NCBI RefSeq assembly: GCF_934309415.1
Contig: NZ_CAKRDI010000001.1
Coordinates: forward strand, 160,386-224,385
DNA length: 64,000 nucleotides
Direction of reading: 5' to 3'
Origin: an uncultured Mediterraneibacter sp.
Lineage (GTDB): Bacteria > Bacillota > Clostridia > Lachnospirales > Lachnospiraceae
The notes beneath the pieces were generated by a model. The model had not been told where the DNA came from. It did no database searches and saw only the letters and a program-made list of their open reading frames with translations. Within the stretch, counting starts at the first letter, position 1, and each line of letters opens with the position of its first letter. Positions 53,518 to 62,762 of the stretch are shown in pieces. The position numbers were made by a program, and so were the translations under genes.

Positions 53518-54450
53518 TTATTTCAGCACCTCAATCTCAACCTTCGGCATCAGCTCATCCACCACTTCTCTTGTTGGCGGTTTTGTTCCAACGGTTGTAA
53601 CTGCTCCGGCTGATGTTGCGATACATAGGCGAACCATCTCTTCTTCCCCAAGACCTTTATCCCAGGAATAAGCAAGTGCCGCAACCATTGCATCTCCGGC
53701 TCCTACCGTAGAGTGGGCATTGACTGAAAGTGCCGGGCATTTTGCAGCGTAATCGCCTTTCAGGATCAACGCTCCGCCCATTCCCATGGAAACTGCCACG
53801 GTATGGATTCCGTCTTTGATAAATTTCTCTGCCATGTCTTTCAGTTCATCCTGAGACATTCTGTAATCCACTTCTGCATATTCTTCCAGCTCTGCACGGT
53901 TCGGTTTGATGATATCCGGTGAAGCCTTCAGTGCATTGCGGAACAGCTCTCCGTCTGCATCCATCAGTACCTGACCACCTTTTTCGTGAACTCGCTCTGT
54001 GATCGTTGCATAAACGTTTTTGTCCACGCCTGCCGGAATACTTCCTGCCAGTACAACCAGTGTATCTTTATCTGTACGCTCACAGATTCTGTCGATCAGT
54101 TCTGCAATCTCTTTTTCACCGATTGCCGGTCCTGGTTCATTTAACTCTGTCACGGCTCCGTTCTTTTCAAATACCTTAGTATTTGTTCTTGTCTCGCCAT
54201 CTACCCAGATGAAATCGTGCTGAATCCCACGCTCTGTCAGGACATTTTCAATGGTCTTTCCAGAATTTCCACCGAGGAATCCCATCGCGATGCTCTCACC
54301 GCCAAGCTCATGGATCGTCTTGGAAACGTTGATTCCCTTTCCACCTGCATCATATTCTACTTTCTGGATACGGTTGAGTCCGCAGATGTGAAGTTCCTCA
54401 ATCTCCACTGTCTTGTCGATTGCCGGGTTCATTGTTACTGTGATAATCAT
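53518..54450 (-). CDS. 1-phosphofructokinase family (PfkB) sugar-phosphate kinase
   Basis: The 310-residue PfkB kinase begins MIITVTMNPAIDKTVEIEEL and contains DAGGKGINVSKTIHELGG. It ends with the catalytic motif HSTVGAGDAMVAALAYSWDKG, which carries the base Asp. This matches FruK/LacC-type kinases that phosphorylate fructose-1-phosphate or tagatose-6-phosphate. It is 4 bases after the EIIA gene and 185 bases before the dehydrogenase. In this locus fructose-1-phosphate or a related ketose phosphate is the most likely substrate. Confidence 0.85.
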   Translation of the reverse strand: MIITVTMNPAIDKTVEIEELHICGLNRIQKVEYDAGGKGINVSKTIHELGGESIAMGFLGGNSGKTIENVLTERGIQHDFIWVDGETRTNTKVFEKNGAVTELNEPGPAIGEKEIAELIDRICERTDKDTLVVLAGSIPAGVDKNVYATITERVHEKGGQVLMDADGELFRNALKASPDIIKPNRAELEEYAEVDYRMSQDELKDMAEKFIKDGIHTVAVSMGMGGALILKGDYAAKCPALSVNAHSTVGAGDAMVAALAYSWDKGLGEEEMVRLCIATSAGAVTTVGTKPPTREVVDELMPKVEIEVLK

Positions 54451-54454
54451 GATC

Positions 54455-54928
54455 CTATGCCTCCTTTTTTGTTAAGATCTCATAAATCTGTTCTGCCTCG
54501 TAATCTGCCATATGTTCTCCGACTTCCTCATCCAGCATGGCCTCTGCCACCAGAGAAAGGATGTCCATATGCTCCTCACCAACTCCTGCAACTCCGATGA
54601 CGATTCGTACCGGATTGCCGTCCCAGTCGATCGGTTCTGTAAATGTAAGGACGGAGATTCCAGATGCTTTCACCTGGCGTTTTGCTTCTTCTACACCATG
54701 TGGAAGTGCAAGTCCATTGCCCATGAATGTGGAAAATGTTTTTTCTCTCTCCTGCATGGCATCTACATATTCCTGATCTACATATCCTGTATCTGCCAGC
54801 ATCTGTCCTGCTGTTCGGATTGCCTCTGCCTTCGTCATCGGCTGACAATGTACTTTGATATTGGACTGATACAAAAGTTCTTTTTTCTCCTGTTTCTCTG
54901 CTTTTTCTTTTCTTGATTTAAAAAACAT
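54455..54928 (-). CDS. PTS mannitol/fructose-type EIIA component
   Basis: The 157-residue protein carries the phosphoryl-accepting His in FMGNGLALPHGVEEAKRQV near residue 65. Family features include the opening TKAEAIRTAGQMLADTGYVDQEYV and the FTEPIDWDGNPVRIVIGVAG strand. The start at 54928 has GGGAGG 7 bases ahead; a longer frame to 55003 reads through the promoter region. It is the only free EIIA near two EIICB proteins and probably serves one or both. It has its own promoter and operator at 54981-55050. Confidence 0.9.
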   Translation of the reverse strand: MFFKSRKEKAEKQEKKELLYQSNIKVHCQPMTKAEAIRTAGQMLADTGYVDQEYVDAMQEREKTFSTFMGNGLALPHGVEEAKRQVKASGISVLTFTEPIDWDGNPVRIVIGVAGVGEEHMDILSLVAEAMLDEEVGEHMADYEAEQIYEILTKKEA

Positions 54929-54980
54929 ATCCTGACCTCCCTGAAGTTTGTTTCCGTGTTTTGTTCTTCTTTCTGACCAC

Positions 54981-55050
54981 ATTATAGCCACCTGCAAGTG
55001 CATTTTTCAATTTAAAGAAAGGGGGATTTGGCGCTATCAGATAGTGACAA
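54981..55050 (-). promoter_or_regulatory. EIIA promoter with MtlR-type operator
   Basis: On the minus strand a 23-bp imperfect palindrome lies at 55028-55050 (arms TTGTCACTATC and GATAGCGCCAA). It is followed by 17 bases, TTGAAA (55005-55010), an 18-bp spacer and TATAAT (54981-54986). The mtlA promoter at 61161-61230 repeats this layout with the same distances. It is likely the activator site for the regulator encoded at 55297. Confidence 0.75.
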
Positions 55051-55072
55051 ATTTAAACCGGTTTTTTTATCC

Positions 55073-55108
55073 AAAAAAAGCCCGGAAACAGTGGATTTTC
55101 CGGACTTT
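55073..55108 (-). terminator. Terminator after the MtlR-like gene
   Basis: On the minus strand AAAGTCCGGAAA pairs with TTTCCGGGCTTT and is followed by a T-run. It separates the regulator transcript from the EIIA promoter. No gene is seen in the rest of the 54929-55296 gap. Confidence 0.8.
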
Positions 55109-55296
55109 TCATGAGGTTTTCTGCGCACTGTATTTTGGTTGTTTCCACAGTCGTGTCAGCCTGATTCAGACAACACATGTCACAGCTGATACAATATTGC
55201 AAAAAATAAAAAGTGTATTGTAAAAAAGTTTTAACACTTCAATACAACACACCTTTTTAATTCAGCATAGATTTTCACATAGATTTCAGATTCACT

Positions 55297-57393
55297 CTAC
55301 GACAATCCTGCCAGATATTTCTTAAAATACTGTTTCAGATTCACTGACAATACGGAACGGATCTCTTCTTTGTCTCCACGCTGGGCCGTGATCAGAAAAT
55401 CCGGATCTTCGATCAGCATGGCGCTGATATGTCCCATAATATCATTGTTGATCTTCACCAGCTCATCCACCGGGACAAGCATGATAAAGACCACATCAAT
55501 CTGTTTAAAATACGGATCCGCAAATGCTGTCAGATCTTTCGTCATACAGACTGCAAAGGTCGGACGTGTCACACCTTTCGTTCGTGTATGCAGCAATGCA
55601 AAGCCAAATTCTGCAAAAATCTGGGAAGAAACCTGTTCTCTGCGCATCAGGTCATCCCGGATCATGTGGCTGCGGTCCGAATATGGGGACAGACGCTCTC
55701 CGATGGCCAGCAGCAGTTCCTCAAATGTAATCTGTTCATTTACCTTGAAGAAATCCATATATTTGATGACCTGATTAATCTGTGCCGCCATCTGATTGAT
55801 CTGATCCAGCTCCACTGAAAATGCATCCTCCTCTTTCTGCTTCTTCGGCATCCGCTCATACTGATACACCATCTTCTGAATTTCACTGATATCAGTCTCA
55901 TTCAGAAGTGGATTGACATAAATCACCGGGATCTCTGCATTTTCCATCGAGAGACTGGATACAAAGAAGTCTGTTTTACCCTGGACATACGGAGTAATAT
56001 CCTTTTTCCCATATGCAGTCAGATTCAACCGGTCGCCAAATAATTTCGACAGCTTCGACATCATCAGCCTGGAAATTCCGATTCCGCTGGAACAGATGAT
56101 TCCCACATCGACTTTACGGATTTCTTCTTTTCTTCCTTCCAGGCGCACCATGGCCGCACCAAAATGAACCGTAAGAAATCCTGTCTCTTCATCCGGGATT
56201 TCCTTCCCTGTATAACGTTTCAAGACCTCTGCCACATGAAGACATCTCTCATAAATCTCCGCGTAACTGGTTTTGATCTCATCCAGTACCGGATTCTGGA
56301 TCTGCATGCCGTGGATCAGACGGATCAGAGTCGGCTGTAAATGAGCCAAAAGTCCCTGAATAAATTCATCATCCTGCTTCAGCTGATAAGATTTCTCCGG
56401 GTCAAATGCGTCCACCATCTCATTGAGAAGCTGCCGGATCTCCTGATTCTCCGGCAGAGCCTGCTGTGACTCATCCCACTGGATCTTCTCATGCTTGGCT
56501 CCTTTGATATGCAGGCAGATATACGAGATTTCCACTCCCGGAATCTGAATCTCAAATTCTTCTTCGAGCTCTTTTACAATCTGTTCTGCAAGACGGTAGT
56601 CTTCATCCTGCTCCAGTTGCTGCTGCCACTCATTCTGTGTATCGATCACTTCATCTTTCAGGATCCGGTTGATCGCAATTGCGATATGGATAATCAGACC
56701 TACATAGGCGTTTTCTGTCAGTGTTTTCACACGCAGGTTGTTCATCCCGGACAGACAGTCTATGACACGCCCGACAATTTCATCGTTCAACAGTTTTCCA
56801 ATCTCTCCATGCTGCAGAGAACTCCGCACGGTCGGATTCACCGCGGATGCATCATATGCCTCACGAAGCATATGCGTATCAATATTTTCATTGATAAAGG
56901 CACGGATTGCCCGACGGTAAGCCTCCTCGCTTCCTTCAATCGAAATCCCACTGCCCGGTTTTCTTAAAATCTTCAGGTCATACTCTGCAAGCCAGCCTTC
57001 CACCGCCTCCAGATCTGCACTGATCGTCGCCTCACTGACCTGAAAACGGCTACTGTAATAAAACAGCTTTCTCAGCTCTTTTTCCTTCAGGATTTCCAGC
57101 ACCAGACGCTTTCTGCGTTCTTCCCGGTTGCTGACATCCAGCCTGTCATCCTGTGAAAGGGCTTGAAATAACCGCTGTTTATCCTCCAGACTTCCTTCCA
57201 GCCAGATGCCTACGCCGGTTTTAGACTGAAAGCAAATCGCATATTCCTTCAGTACGGAATCCATATAACTCATTTCACGTTGGATGGTTCTTTTACTTAA
57301 TCCCATCTGCTCTGCAAGATACTTGACAGATACCGGCTGCTCCTGTTGTAAAAGGAGCAGGAGAATCTGACTCATACGCGGGGTAATATCCAT
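55297..57393 (-). CDS. MtlR-like PRD-containing transcriptional activator
   Basis: The 698-residue protein has the full MtlR plan. An N-terminal helix-turn-helix comes first (YLAEQMGLSKRTIQREMSYM) with a second winged part. Two PRD domains follow (about residues 190-400), with His in YVGLIIHIAIAINRIL and LTVHFGAAMVRLEG. An EIIB-like domain has Cys in VGIICSSGIGISRLMMSKL, and a C-terminal EIIA-like domain has His in FGFALLHTRTKGVTRP. Such proteins bind DNA and are switched by PTS phosphorylation. Here it should control the two matching promoters at 54981 and 61161. It lies between the EIIA and second EIICB genes. Confidence 0.88.
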   Translation of the reverse strand: MDITPRMSQILLLLLQQEQPVSVKYLAEQMGLSKRTIQREMSYMDSVLKEYAICFQSKTGVGIWLEGSLEDKQRLFQALSQDDRLDVSNREERRKRLVLEILKEKELRKLFYYSSRFQVSEATISADLEAVEGWLAEYDLKILRKPGSGISIEGSEEAYRRAIRAFINENIDTHMLREAYDASAVNPTVRSSLQHGEIGKLLNDEIVGRVIDCLSGMNNLRVKTLTENAYVGLIIHIAIAINRILKDEVIDTQNEWQQQLEQDEDYRLAEQIVKELEEEFEIQIPGVEISYICLHIKGAKHEKIQWDESQQALPENQEIRQLLNEMVDAFDPEKSYQLKQDDEFIQGLLAHLQPTLIRLIHGMQIQNPVLDEIKTSYAEIYERCLHVAEVLKRYTGKEIPDEETGFLTVHFGAAMVRLEGRKEEIRKVDVGIICSSGIGISRLMMSKLSKLFGDRLNLTAYGKKDITPYVQGKTDFFVSSLSMENAEIPVIYVNPLLNETDISEIQKMVYQYERMPKKQKEEDAFSVELDQINQMAAQINQVIKYMDFFKVNEQITFEELLLAIGERLSPYSDRSHMIRDDLMRREQVSSQIFAEFGFALLHTRTKGVTRPTFAVCMTKDLTAFADPYFKQIDVVFIMLVPVDELVKINNDIMGHISAMLIEDPDFLITAQRGDKEEIRSVLSVNLKQYFKKYLAGLS

Positions 57394-57484
57394 ATTTTAC
57401 ACACCTTCCTCATATCTGTATCATTTTTTATAATATTATAATCACGTCACTGATTTTTAAGACACACTCTAGCATTTTATCAGC

Positions 57485-58942
57485 TCAGTTTCCCATGTTA
57501 TTCTCGCTCAGGATCCTGCCGGCAAGTGCTTCATATTCTTCTTTCGCCGTAAATCCGGAAATGACATGGCAGTTCAGTTCCTGCATCTCTTCATTTAACT
57601 GATAAAACTCCTTCTGGCAGACGATCAGATCCAGATTCTCCGGGATCAGGTCTGCGGCATATGCTTTCACTTCCACTCCCTGGATTCCATGCGCTGCAAG
57701 ACTTCTGCGGAATAACGCAGCACCCATGGCACTCGAGCCCATTCCACCATCACATACAAATCCGATCTTATGTAAATTCTGATAATTTATCTGTTTTTCC
57801 TGCATTCTGTTCCTCGTTTTCTCCTCTTCACTCCGATATGATTGCGGAACTTCCGTCACTTTATCCATGTTTATAATGGCTTCCTTTTCCTGCTTCTGAT
57901 CTTCTGATACTATTTTTTCATTCTTTATGCAGGCATGCTTCTGGCTCTCAATACAAAGAAACGTCAATGCGCAGGAAACACCTGCTGAAATGAGAATTCC
58001 GCCCCCTGTCGCCAGCATCCGTTCCGGATCTGAAAGAATCAGAATGGTGATCACACTTCCCGGAGACACAACACCGGCTGTTCCGCACTGAAAAATCGAA
58101 AACCAGACAGTTCCCGTAATTCCGCCACAGATCAACGGAATTAAAAGGCGAAGATTCTGCAAAACCAGCGGGAAATACACTTCATGCACACCGCCGATTG
58201 CTTCTGTTACTGCAACCGCCATCAGCTCTGCCCTGCGCTTTCCATCCTCTCTGCGGCAGATCAGAAGACCAAGAATCACTCCCAGTCCCGGTCCTGGATT
58301 CGTCTCCAGCAGAAACAAAAGTGACTTGCCGGCCTGTTCTGCCTGGCTCATCCCAAGCGGCACAAATGCACCGTGGTTCAGAAGATTATTAAAGAAAAAT
58401 ACTTTCGCTGGCTCAATCAGTACATTTAACACTGCAATGCATCGGTGTTCGATCAGGAAACTCACTGCATATTCCAGCACAGAAGATACGCTGCCGGTAA
58501 CTCTTGTCAGCAGATAATAAGACACTGCCGCCAGAATTCCACCTGTCATTCCAAGCGTCAGATTCTTCACCAGCATCTGCATCTTTGCAAGCTGACTGTC
58601 TTCCAGCAGTTTCTGCCCTTTTTTCCACAGGAAACCACAGACCGGGCCACAGAGCATCGCACCAAAGATTCCACTCTCCGGTGAACCGATCAGAAGACCA
58701 CACAATGCCATCACGGCGAGTGTTCCGCCCTCATGTCCGCCAATCCTGCTTCCTCCGGCAAATGCAATCATACTCGGAAGCGCATAATTATATGCGAACT
58801 GTGAGATCTCATACATTGTTGCATTGGGAACCCATCCGTCCGGCTGAAATACAACCGACAGTAACCCGATAAATATAAAGATTCCGATATTTTTCATGAT
58901 GATCCCTGTATAGAATCTGCCTGTCTTCTGTACTATTTTCAT
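57485..58942 (-). CDS. PTS mannitol-type EIICB protein (second paralogue)
   Basis: The 485-residue protein has a membrane EIIC part with GGSRIGGHEGGTLAVMALCGLLIG, FFNNLLNHGAFVPLGMSQAEQAGKS and GGVHEVYFPLVLQN. A linker of about 50 residues and an EIIB part follow, with the phosphocysteine in IGFVCDGGMGSSAMGAALF. It resembles MtlA in layout but is divergent from the copy at 59499, so it may carry a different hexitol or ketose. It lies 90 bases before the regulator. Confidence 0.85.
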   Translation of the reverse strand: MKIVQKTGRFYTGIIMKNIGIFIFIGLLSVVFQPDGWVPNATMYEISQFAYNYALPSMIAFAGGSRIGGHEGGTLAVMALCGLLIGSPESGIFGAMLCGPVCGFLWKKGQKLLEDSQLAKMQMLVKNLTLGMTGGILAAVSYYLLTRVTGSVSSVLEYAVSFLIEHRCIAVLNVLIEPAKVFFFNNLLNHGAFVPLGMSQAEQAGKSLLFLLETNPGPGLGVILGLLICRREDGKRRAELMAVAVTEAIGGVHEVYFPLVLQNLRLLIPLICGGITGTVWFSIFQCGTAGVVSPGSVITILILSDPERMLATGGGILISAGVSCALTFLCIESQKHACIKNEKIVSEDQKQEKEAIINMDKVTEVPQSYRSEEEKTRNRMQEKQINYQNLHKIGFVCDGGMGSSAMGAALFRRSLAAHGIQGVEVKAYAADLIPENLDLIVCQKEFYQLNEEMQELNCHVISGFTAKEEYEALAGRILSENNMGN

Positions 58943-59052
58943 CTTTCCGCTCTCCTGTAAAAAATTTTAATCCATTACTTGTATTTTAACATGTTTAAAC
59001 ACTAAAATGAAACTAATTTATAGAACTATTCACTCCAATCAATAGAGGATTA

Positions 59053-59110
59053 GTTACTGTTCACTCCCATGTCAATCACTCCGCTGATTGGCATGGAGGA
59101 TGCATTGAAA
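59053..59110 (-). repeat. Family 1 palindromic repeat, partial copy
   Basis: It starts GTTACTGTTCACTCCCATG and continues through the CAATCACTCCGCTGATTG hairpin, the third hairpin of the full copy on the minus strand. It then decays. It lies in the 556-bp gap between the two EIICB genes. Confidence 0.75.
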
Positions 59111-59166
59111 TACCCCATTACTACGCAATTCCCTCAATCATACATATTCTATGTGAATAGCACAAA

Positions 59167-59197
59167 GCCCGGTCAGCAGAAAACAGAATGACCGGGC
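59167..59197 (-). terminator. Terminator between the two EIICB genes
   Basis: GCCCGGTCA and TGACCGGGC form a 9-bp GC-rich stem. On the minus strand TTTGTGC follows. It likely ends the mtlA transcript, so the second EIICB would need its own start. Confidence 0.65.
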
Positions 59198-59218
59198 CGT
59201 TATGATATTTATTACTAT

Positions 59219-59332
59219 TCAATGTACCTCGCCATTTAGAATCGCCTACGGCGATGGATAAGATACATTCAAGCTAAAATGTGCACCCTCCATGTCAATC
59301 AGCAAAATAATTGACATGGGAGTGAACAGCAA
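59219..59332 (+). repeat. Family 1 palindromic repeat, plus-strand copy without first hairpin
   Basis: It contains the second hairpin (TCGCC...GGCGA core) and the third (CATGTCAAT...ATTGACATG), ending GTGAACAGCAA. It runs directly into the 166-bp cloverleaf repeat with no gap. Confidence 0.8.
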
Positions 59333-59498
59333 TTTAACCGAATCAAGTAAGTCCCCTGCTTCAATTGCGAAAAGCAATAAGCAGTGGGTGGGGACTTGCT
59401 TGTATCAGGAGGAGTGCAAGCTCCTTCTGATAAACTGCGGAGCAGTTATTCGGTTATGAGCAAGTAGCGAAGCGGATTGCGAATATCCGCTTGACTAT
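59333..59498. repeat. 166-bp cloverleaf-forming repeat, copy 2 (inverted)
   Basis: It is identical, in opposite orientation, to 9701-9866. It lies directly against the mtlA stop codon (59499) on one side and a family 1 repeat on the other. No open frame is present. Confidence 0.9.
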
Positions 59499-60896
59499 TT
59501 ACAGATTTCTCTTCTTCAGATTTTCTACAAGTACATCATATTCCGGTGCAGCAAGGAAGTTTGTGATCAATACCAATTCCGCATTCGGATTGCTGTGTGC
59601 GGCGCGCTCCCCTAATTCCTCATGTGTCACCACGATCTGTACATCCGCCGGGATACTGGAAACCGGTGTATGGATGACTTCGATGTCTGAGAGTCCGGCA
59701 GCAGTAATTTTCTTTTTCAGAACCGTTGCACCCATGGCGCTGGATCCCATTCCTGCGTCACACGCAAATGCAATTTTCTTTACTTTTCCTGCTCCATTTG
59801 CAGTTGCTGCATTTTCAGAATCGGCTTTAATTCCTTTGGACTGTTTTTTCATACTGTCTTTCTTCTGTTGTGCTTCTTCCAGTGATGTGTCCTTTCCCAT
59901 AAATTTCAGGATCGGGATGGAAATCAGTAAGGATACCGCTGCTGAAACAGCCACACCAACCAGAAGTCCTACATAACTGTGTCTCTCAGCCATCATGATC
60001 AGAGCGATGATACTTCCCGGTGATGCCGGAGCTGTCAGTCCTACATCAAATAATGTAAAACAGAAGATTCCACTTGCACCGCCTGCGATCGTTGCGATCA
60101 GAAGAAACGGGTTCATCAGAATGTATGGAAAATAAATCTCATGGATTCCACCGAAGAAGTGAATGATCACTGCTCCCGGTGCAGAACTCTTTGCATTTCC
60201 TTTTCCTGCGATACAGTATGCAAGCAGAACTCCAAGTCCCGGTCCCGGATTTGCTTCCAGAAGGAAGAAAATGGATTTTCCGGCTTCTTCTACCTGCTGA
60301 ATTCCCATTGGAGAGAGAATTCCATGGTTGATCGCGTTGTTTAAGAATAACACTTTGGCAGGTTCAATAAAAATACTTGCCAGTGGCAGCAGATTATGTC
60401 TTACAAACACATCTACACCCGCACGCATCACTTCATTTAATCCTGTTACAAGTGGAGTGATTCCAAACATTGCAAGACAGGCAAGAACCGCACCGATGAT
60501 TCCAAGTGAAAAGTTATTGACCAGCATCTCAAATCCTGCCGGAATATGTCCTTCCATCGCTTTGTCAAATTTTTTGATGATCCATGCTGCCAGAGGACCT
60601 ACGATCATAGCACCGATAAACATTGGGATATCGGATCCTACAATCACGCCCATCGTTGCGATCGCGCCGATTACTCCACCACGCTGTCCATGAACAACTG
60701 TTCCACCTGTATAGGCGATCAGAAGTGGGAGCAATACTGTTGACATCGGAGTTACAAACTGTGCGAGCCTTTCATTCGGAGCCCATCCTGTTTCAATAAA
60801 GAGCGCTGTGATCAGTCCCCATGCGATGAATGCGCCAATATTCGGCATTACCATTCCGCTCAAGAATCTTCCAAATACCTGAACTTTTTCTTTCAT
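59499..60896 (-). CDS. mtlA: PTS mannitol EIICB transporter MtlA
   Basis: The 465-residue protein imports and phosphorylates mannitol or a close hexitol. The EIIC membrane part shows NIGAFIAWGLITALF, GGTVVHGQRGGVIGAIATMG, FLNNAINHGILSPMGIQQVEEAGKS and GGIHEIYFPYILMNP, all standard for MtlA. The EIIB part has the phosphocysteine in IAFACDAGMGSSAMGATVL near residue 380. No EIIA domain is attached; the free EIIA at 54455 should supply it. No mtlD gene is in the window. The stop codon touches the 166-bp repeat. Confidence 0.9.
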   Translation of the reverse strand: MKEKVQVFGRFLSGMVMPNIGAFIAWGLITALFIETGWAPNERLAQFVTPMSTVLLPLLIAYTGGTVVHGQRGGVIGAIATMGVIVGSDIPMFIGAMIVGPLAAWIIKKFDKAMEGHIPAGFEMLVNNFSLGIIGAVLACLAMFGITPLVTGLNEVMRAGVDVFVRHNLLPLASIFIEPAKVLFLNNAINHGILSPMGIQQVEEAGKSIFFLLEANPGPGLGVLLAYCIAGKGNAKSSAPGAVIIHFFGGIHEIYFPYILMNPFLLIATIAGGASGIFCFTLFDVGLTAPASPGSIIALIMMAERHSYVGLLVGVAVSAAVSLLISIPILKFMGKDTSLEEAQQKKDSMKKQSKGIKADSENAATANGAGKVKKIAFACDAGMGSSAMGATVLKKKITAAGLSDIEVIHTPVSSIPADVQIVVTHEELGERAAHSNPNAELVLITNFLAAPEYDVLVENLKKRNL

Positions 60897-61160
60897 TTTG
60901 TTTACACCTCATTCTTTTCATTTCTACTGACATGCAGTTTTAGAGATTCAGCATCTTTCCCCTGTGCAGGGAATAACAGATTTTATCGTTTTATACTGCT
61001 TTCCTGTACTGCGTTTACTTTGTTTCGGCGATTTTGCTTACTATAGTATTATTTAATATTCTGGAATCTTCCAGTTCATTTCAGCAATCAAACATCACCA
61101 CTATGTAATTTAAGAATTTCAGAAGTGTAACCGGCCAGTCACTTTCTTTTCCATGTGCTT

Positions 61161-61230
61161 ATTATAAGATGGATACAATTGATTTTTCAACAAATAGAAA
61201 AGGAGATTTGGCACTATGGATTGATGCCAA
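61161..61230 (-). promoter_or_regulatory. mtlA promoter with MtlR-type operator
   Basis: On the minus strand a 23-bp imperfect palindrome lies at 61208-61230 (arms TTGGCATCAAT and ATAGTGCCAA). It is followed by 17 bases, TTGAAA (61185-61190), an 18-bp spacer and TATAAT (61161-61166). The layout matches the EIIA promoter base for base in spacing. The leader to mtlA is about 255 bases (60897-61153), AT-rich, with a small CTGGAAGATTCCAG hairpin and no gene. Confidence 0.75.
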
Positions 61231-61256
61231 ATCTCCTTAATTTCAAATCTTTTAGT

Positions 61257-61421
61257 TTATACCTTCTGCGGCGCAAAAAAATGTTCCTTTGCATAGGCAA
61301 ATTGTCTATTGAAACGTTCTGCTGCTGTGTCGCTGATGCTAAGCTCCAGCTTCATCATATCAAATGCATGAACATCTGTATGGCAAACATCTGCCGCTGC
61401 ATGAATCCCCTGTGCTTTCAT
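61257..61421 (-). CDS. Possible 54-residue protein or gene fragment
   Basis: A short frame encodes MKAQGIHAAADVCHTDVHAF and ends FAYAKEHFFAPQKV. The composition looks protein-like and is less AT-rich than its surroundings. The upstream GGAGG lies about 16 bases away, which is too far for a normal start. It may be the remnant of a longer gene in this decayed region. I do not recognise it. Confidence 0.25.
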   Translation of the reverse strand: MKAQGIHAAADVCHTDVHAFDMMKLELSISDTAAERFNRQFAYAKEHFFAPQKV

Positions 61422-61548
61422 ATTCCATGATTTTTCCACCTCCACAACTTCTGATTTATATTTGTTTTTATAATTGCTCAGAAATAATTTACTGTCAACA
61501 ATCCAAAATAAGTTGATGTATCTTGCAAATTCACACATCAACTTATTT

Positions 61549-62495
61549 CTATTTTTCCAGAATCTCAATCGCACATTCATGCTTTTTCGTTTTCTTATTG
61601 TAATTAATACCAACAAGCAATATCTTGCCTCGATACTCTTTTAATGCGTTCCCATAATTCTTTTCTTTAATCTGATTCAATGCACCAGAAACACTCTTGT
61701 CCCATTTCAATTCCCGTTGCAACAGCTTCTTCATCCAATGACCACAATGCTTCCAATAATCTGCGGGATGATTCCACTGACTCTGCTACTCCATACCAGT
61801 TCATCGTACTGATTGCATTCACATATTCCTGTGATACCTCTTTATTTGGAATTCTCACAGTTCCATTTGTACTGTCATAAGTCAGATATCCAAGATGCAC
61901 TAACAATGTCAATACATCATCCTTCGTAGCAAATGTAGTCATATCATTACTGAATGTTCCAACATTCACTGGTACGGCTTCTCCTGCAAGCATTCTAATT
62001 ACAGAATCTTTTAATCCATCCATATCCATCTGAATATAGATTTTTAATGCTTCATAGGTCTCTGTCTGATTCCAGTAGGTCCCAAACTTGTGCCGCATCA
62101 TAGCTTCTACTACGGATTTAGGATTATATATAGAATAAGAGTCATTTCCAGTCTGTCGGTATACAATTAGACGATATCCGTCATACCATGTTTCTGCTTC
62201 CTCGAAACTCATTCCATATTTTTCACATAAATCCGCTGTTTCTTTCTCTGTAAATCCAAAATATTCAGCCAGATCGCCTGGATCTGTCATCGAATATTCA
62301 GTAAACATATTCAAAGCTGAATGAGAACCATATTTTTTTATAGGTAAAATTCCTGTCATATACGCTAACGCAACATAATCTTTATCTTTCAACCATACCC
62401 GCAGAAAATCAAGGTACTTTTTCTGCGCATTATAGTCTTGTTGATATTCTCTGAACAGACAATCCCACTCATCAATTAAAATAACAAAACAACCA
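61549..62495 (-). pseudogene. Decayed AAA-ATPase-like / DUF1703 PD-(D/E)XK nuclease-type gene
   Basis: The first part reads VILIDEWDCLFREYQQ (a Walker B-like region) and runs through GILPIKKYGSHSALNMFTEY and WYDGYR, the core of this family. The P-loop start is missing beyond about 62495, where MATE-type sequence begins on the other strand. Near 61690 the frame is lost: GIE is followed, in the next frame, by RELKWDKSVSGALNQIKEK and HECAIEILEK. The approximately 60 residues that family members have between these points are absent. So it has a 5' truncation plus an internal deletion with frameshift. A hairpin near 61509-61551 follows it. Confidence 0.8.
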
Positions 62496-62762
62496 TTTTA
62501 ATGGCGATAGGAAATTTGTTTGGAATGGGTGGAAGCACTTTGTTTTCCAGACTGTTAGGAAGTGAAGAAACAGATACAACCAGACAATGTGCATCTACAA
62601 CATTATGGCTGTCATTTATCGCTGGTCTGTTAGCCGCAGTAATATCCAGCATTTTCAAAGGTAAATGGAGTTATTTTTTCTCTTCTTGCAGCCGAAGCGA
62701 TTTCATTCGTCACAGGTCTTGCATTATATCAAATTGAGAAAGTCAGAACTATTAGAAAATAG
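62486..62762 (+). pseudogene. MATE efflux transporter remnant with large internal deletion
   Basis: The first part reads MAIGNLFGMGGSTLFSRLLG and ASTTLWLSFIAGLLAAVISSIF, matching the second and third membrane segments of MATE transporters. At about 62660 it jumps, in another frame, to GVIFSLLAAEAISFVTGLAL and QIEKVRTIRK followed by a stop, which looks like the C-terminal end of a MATE protein. Most of the middle (roughly 300 residues) is missing, as is the first segment. It is therefore broken. Confidence 0.75.
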
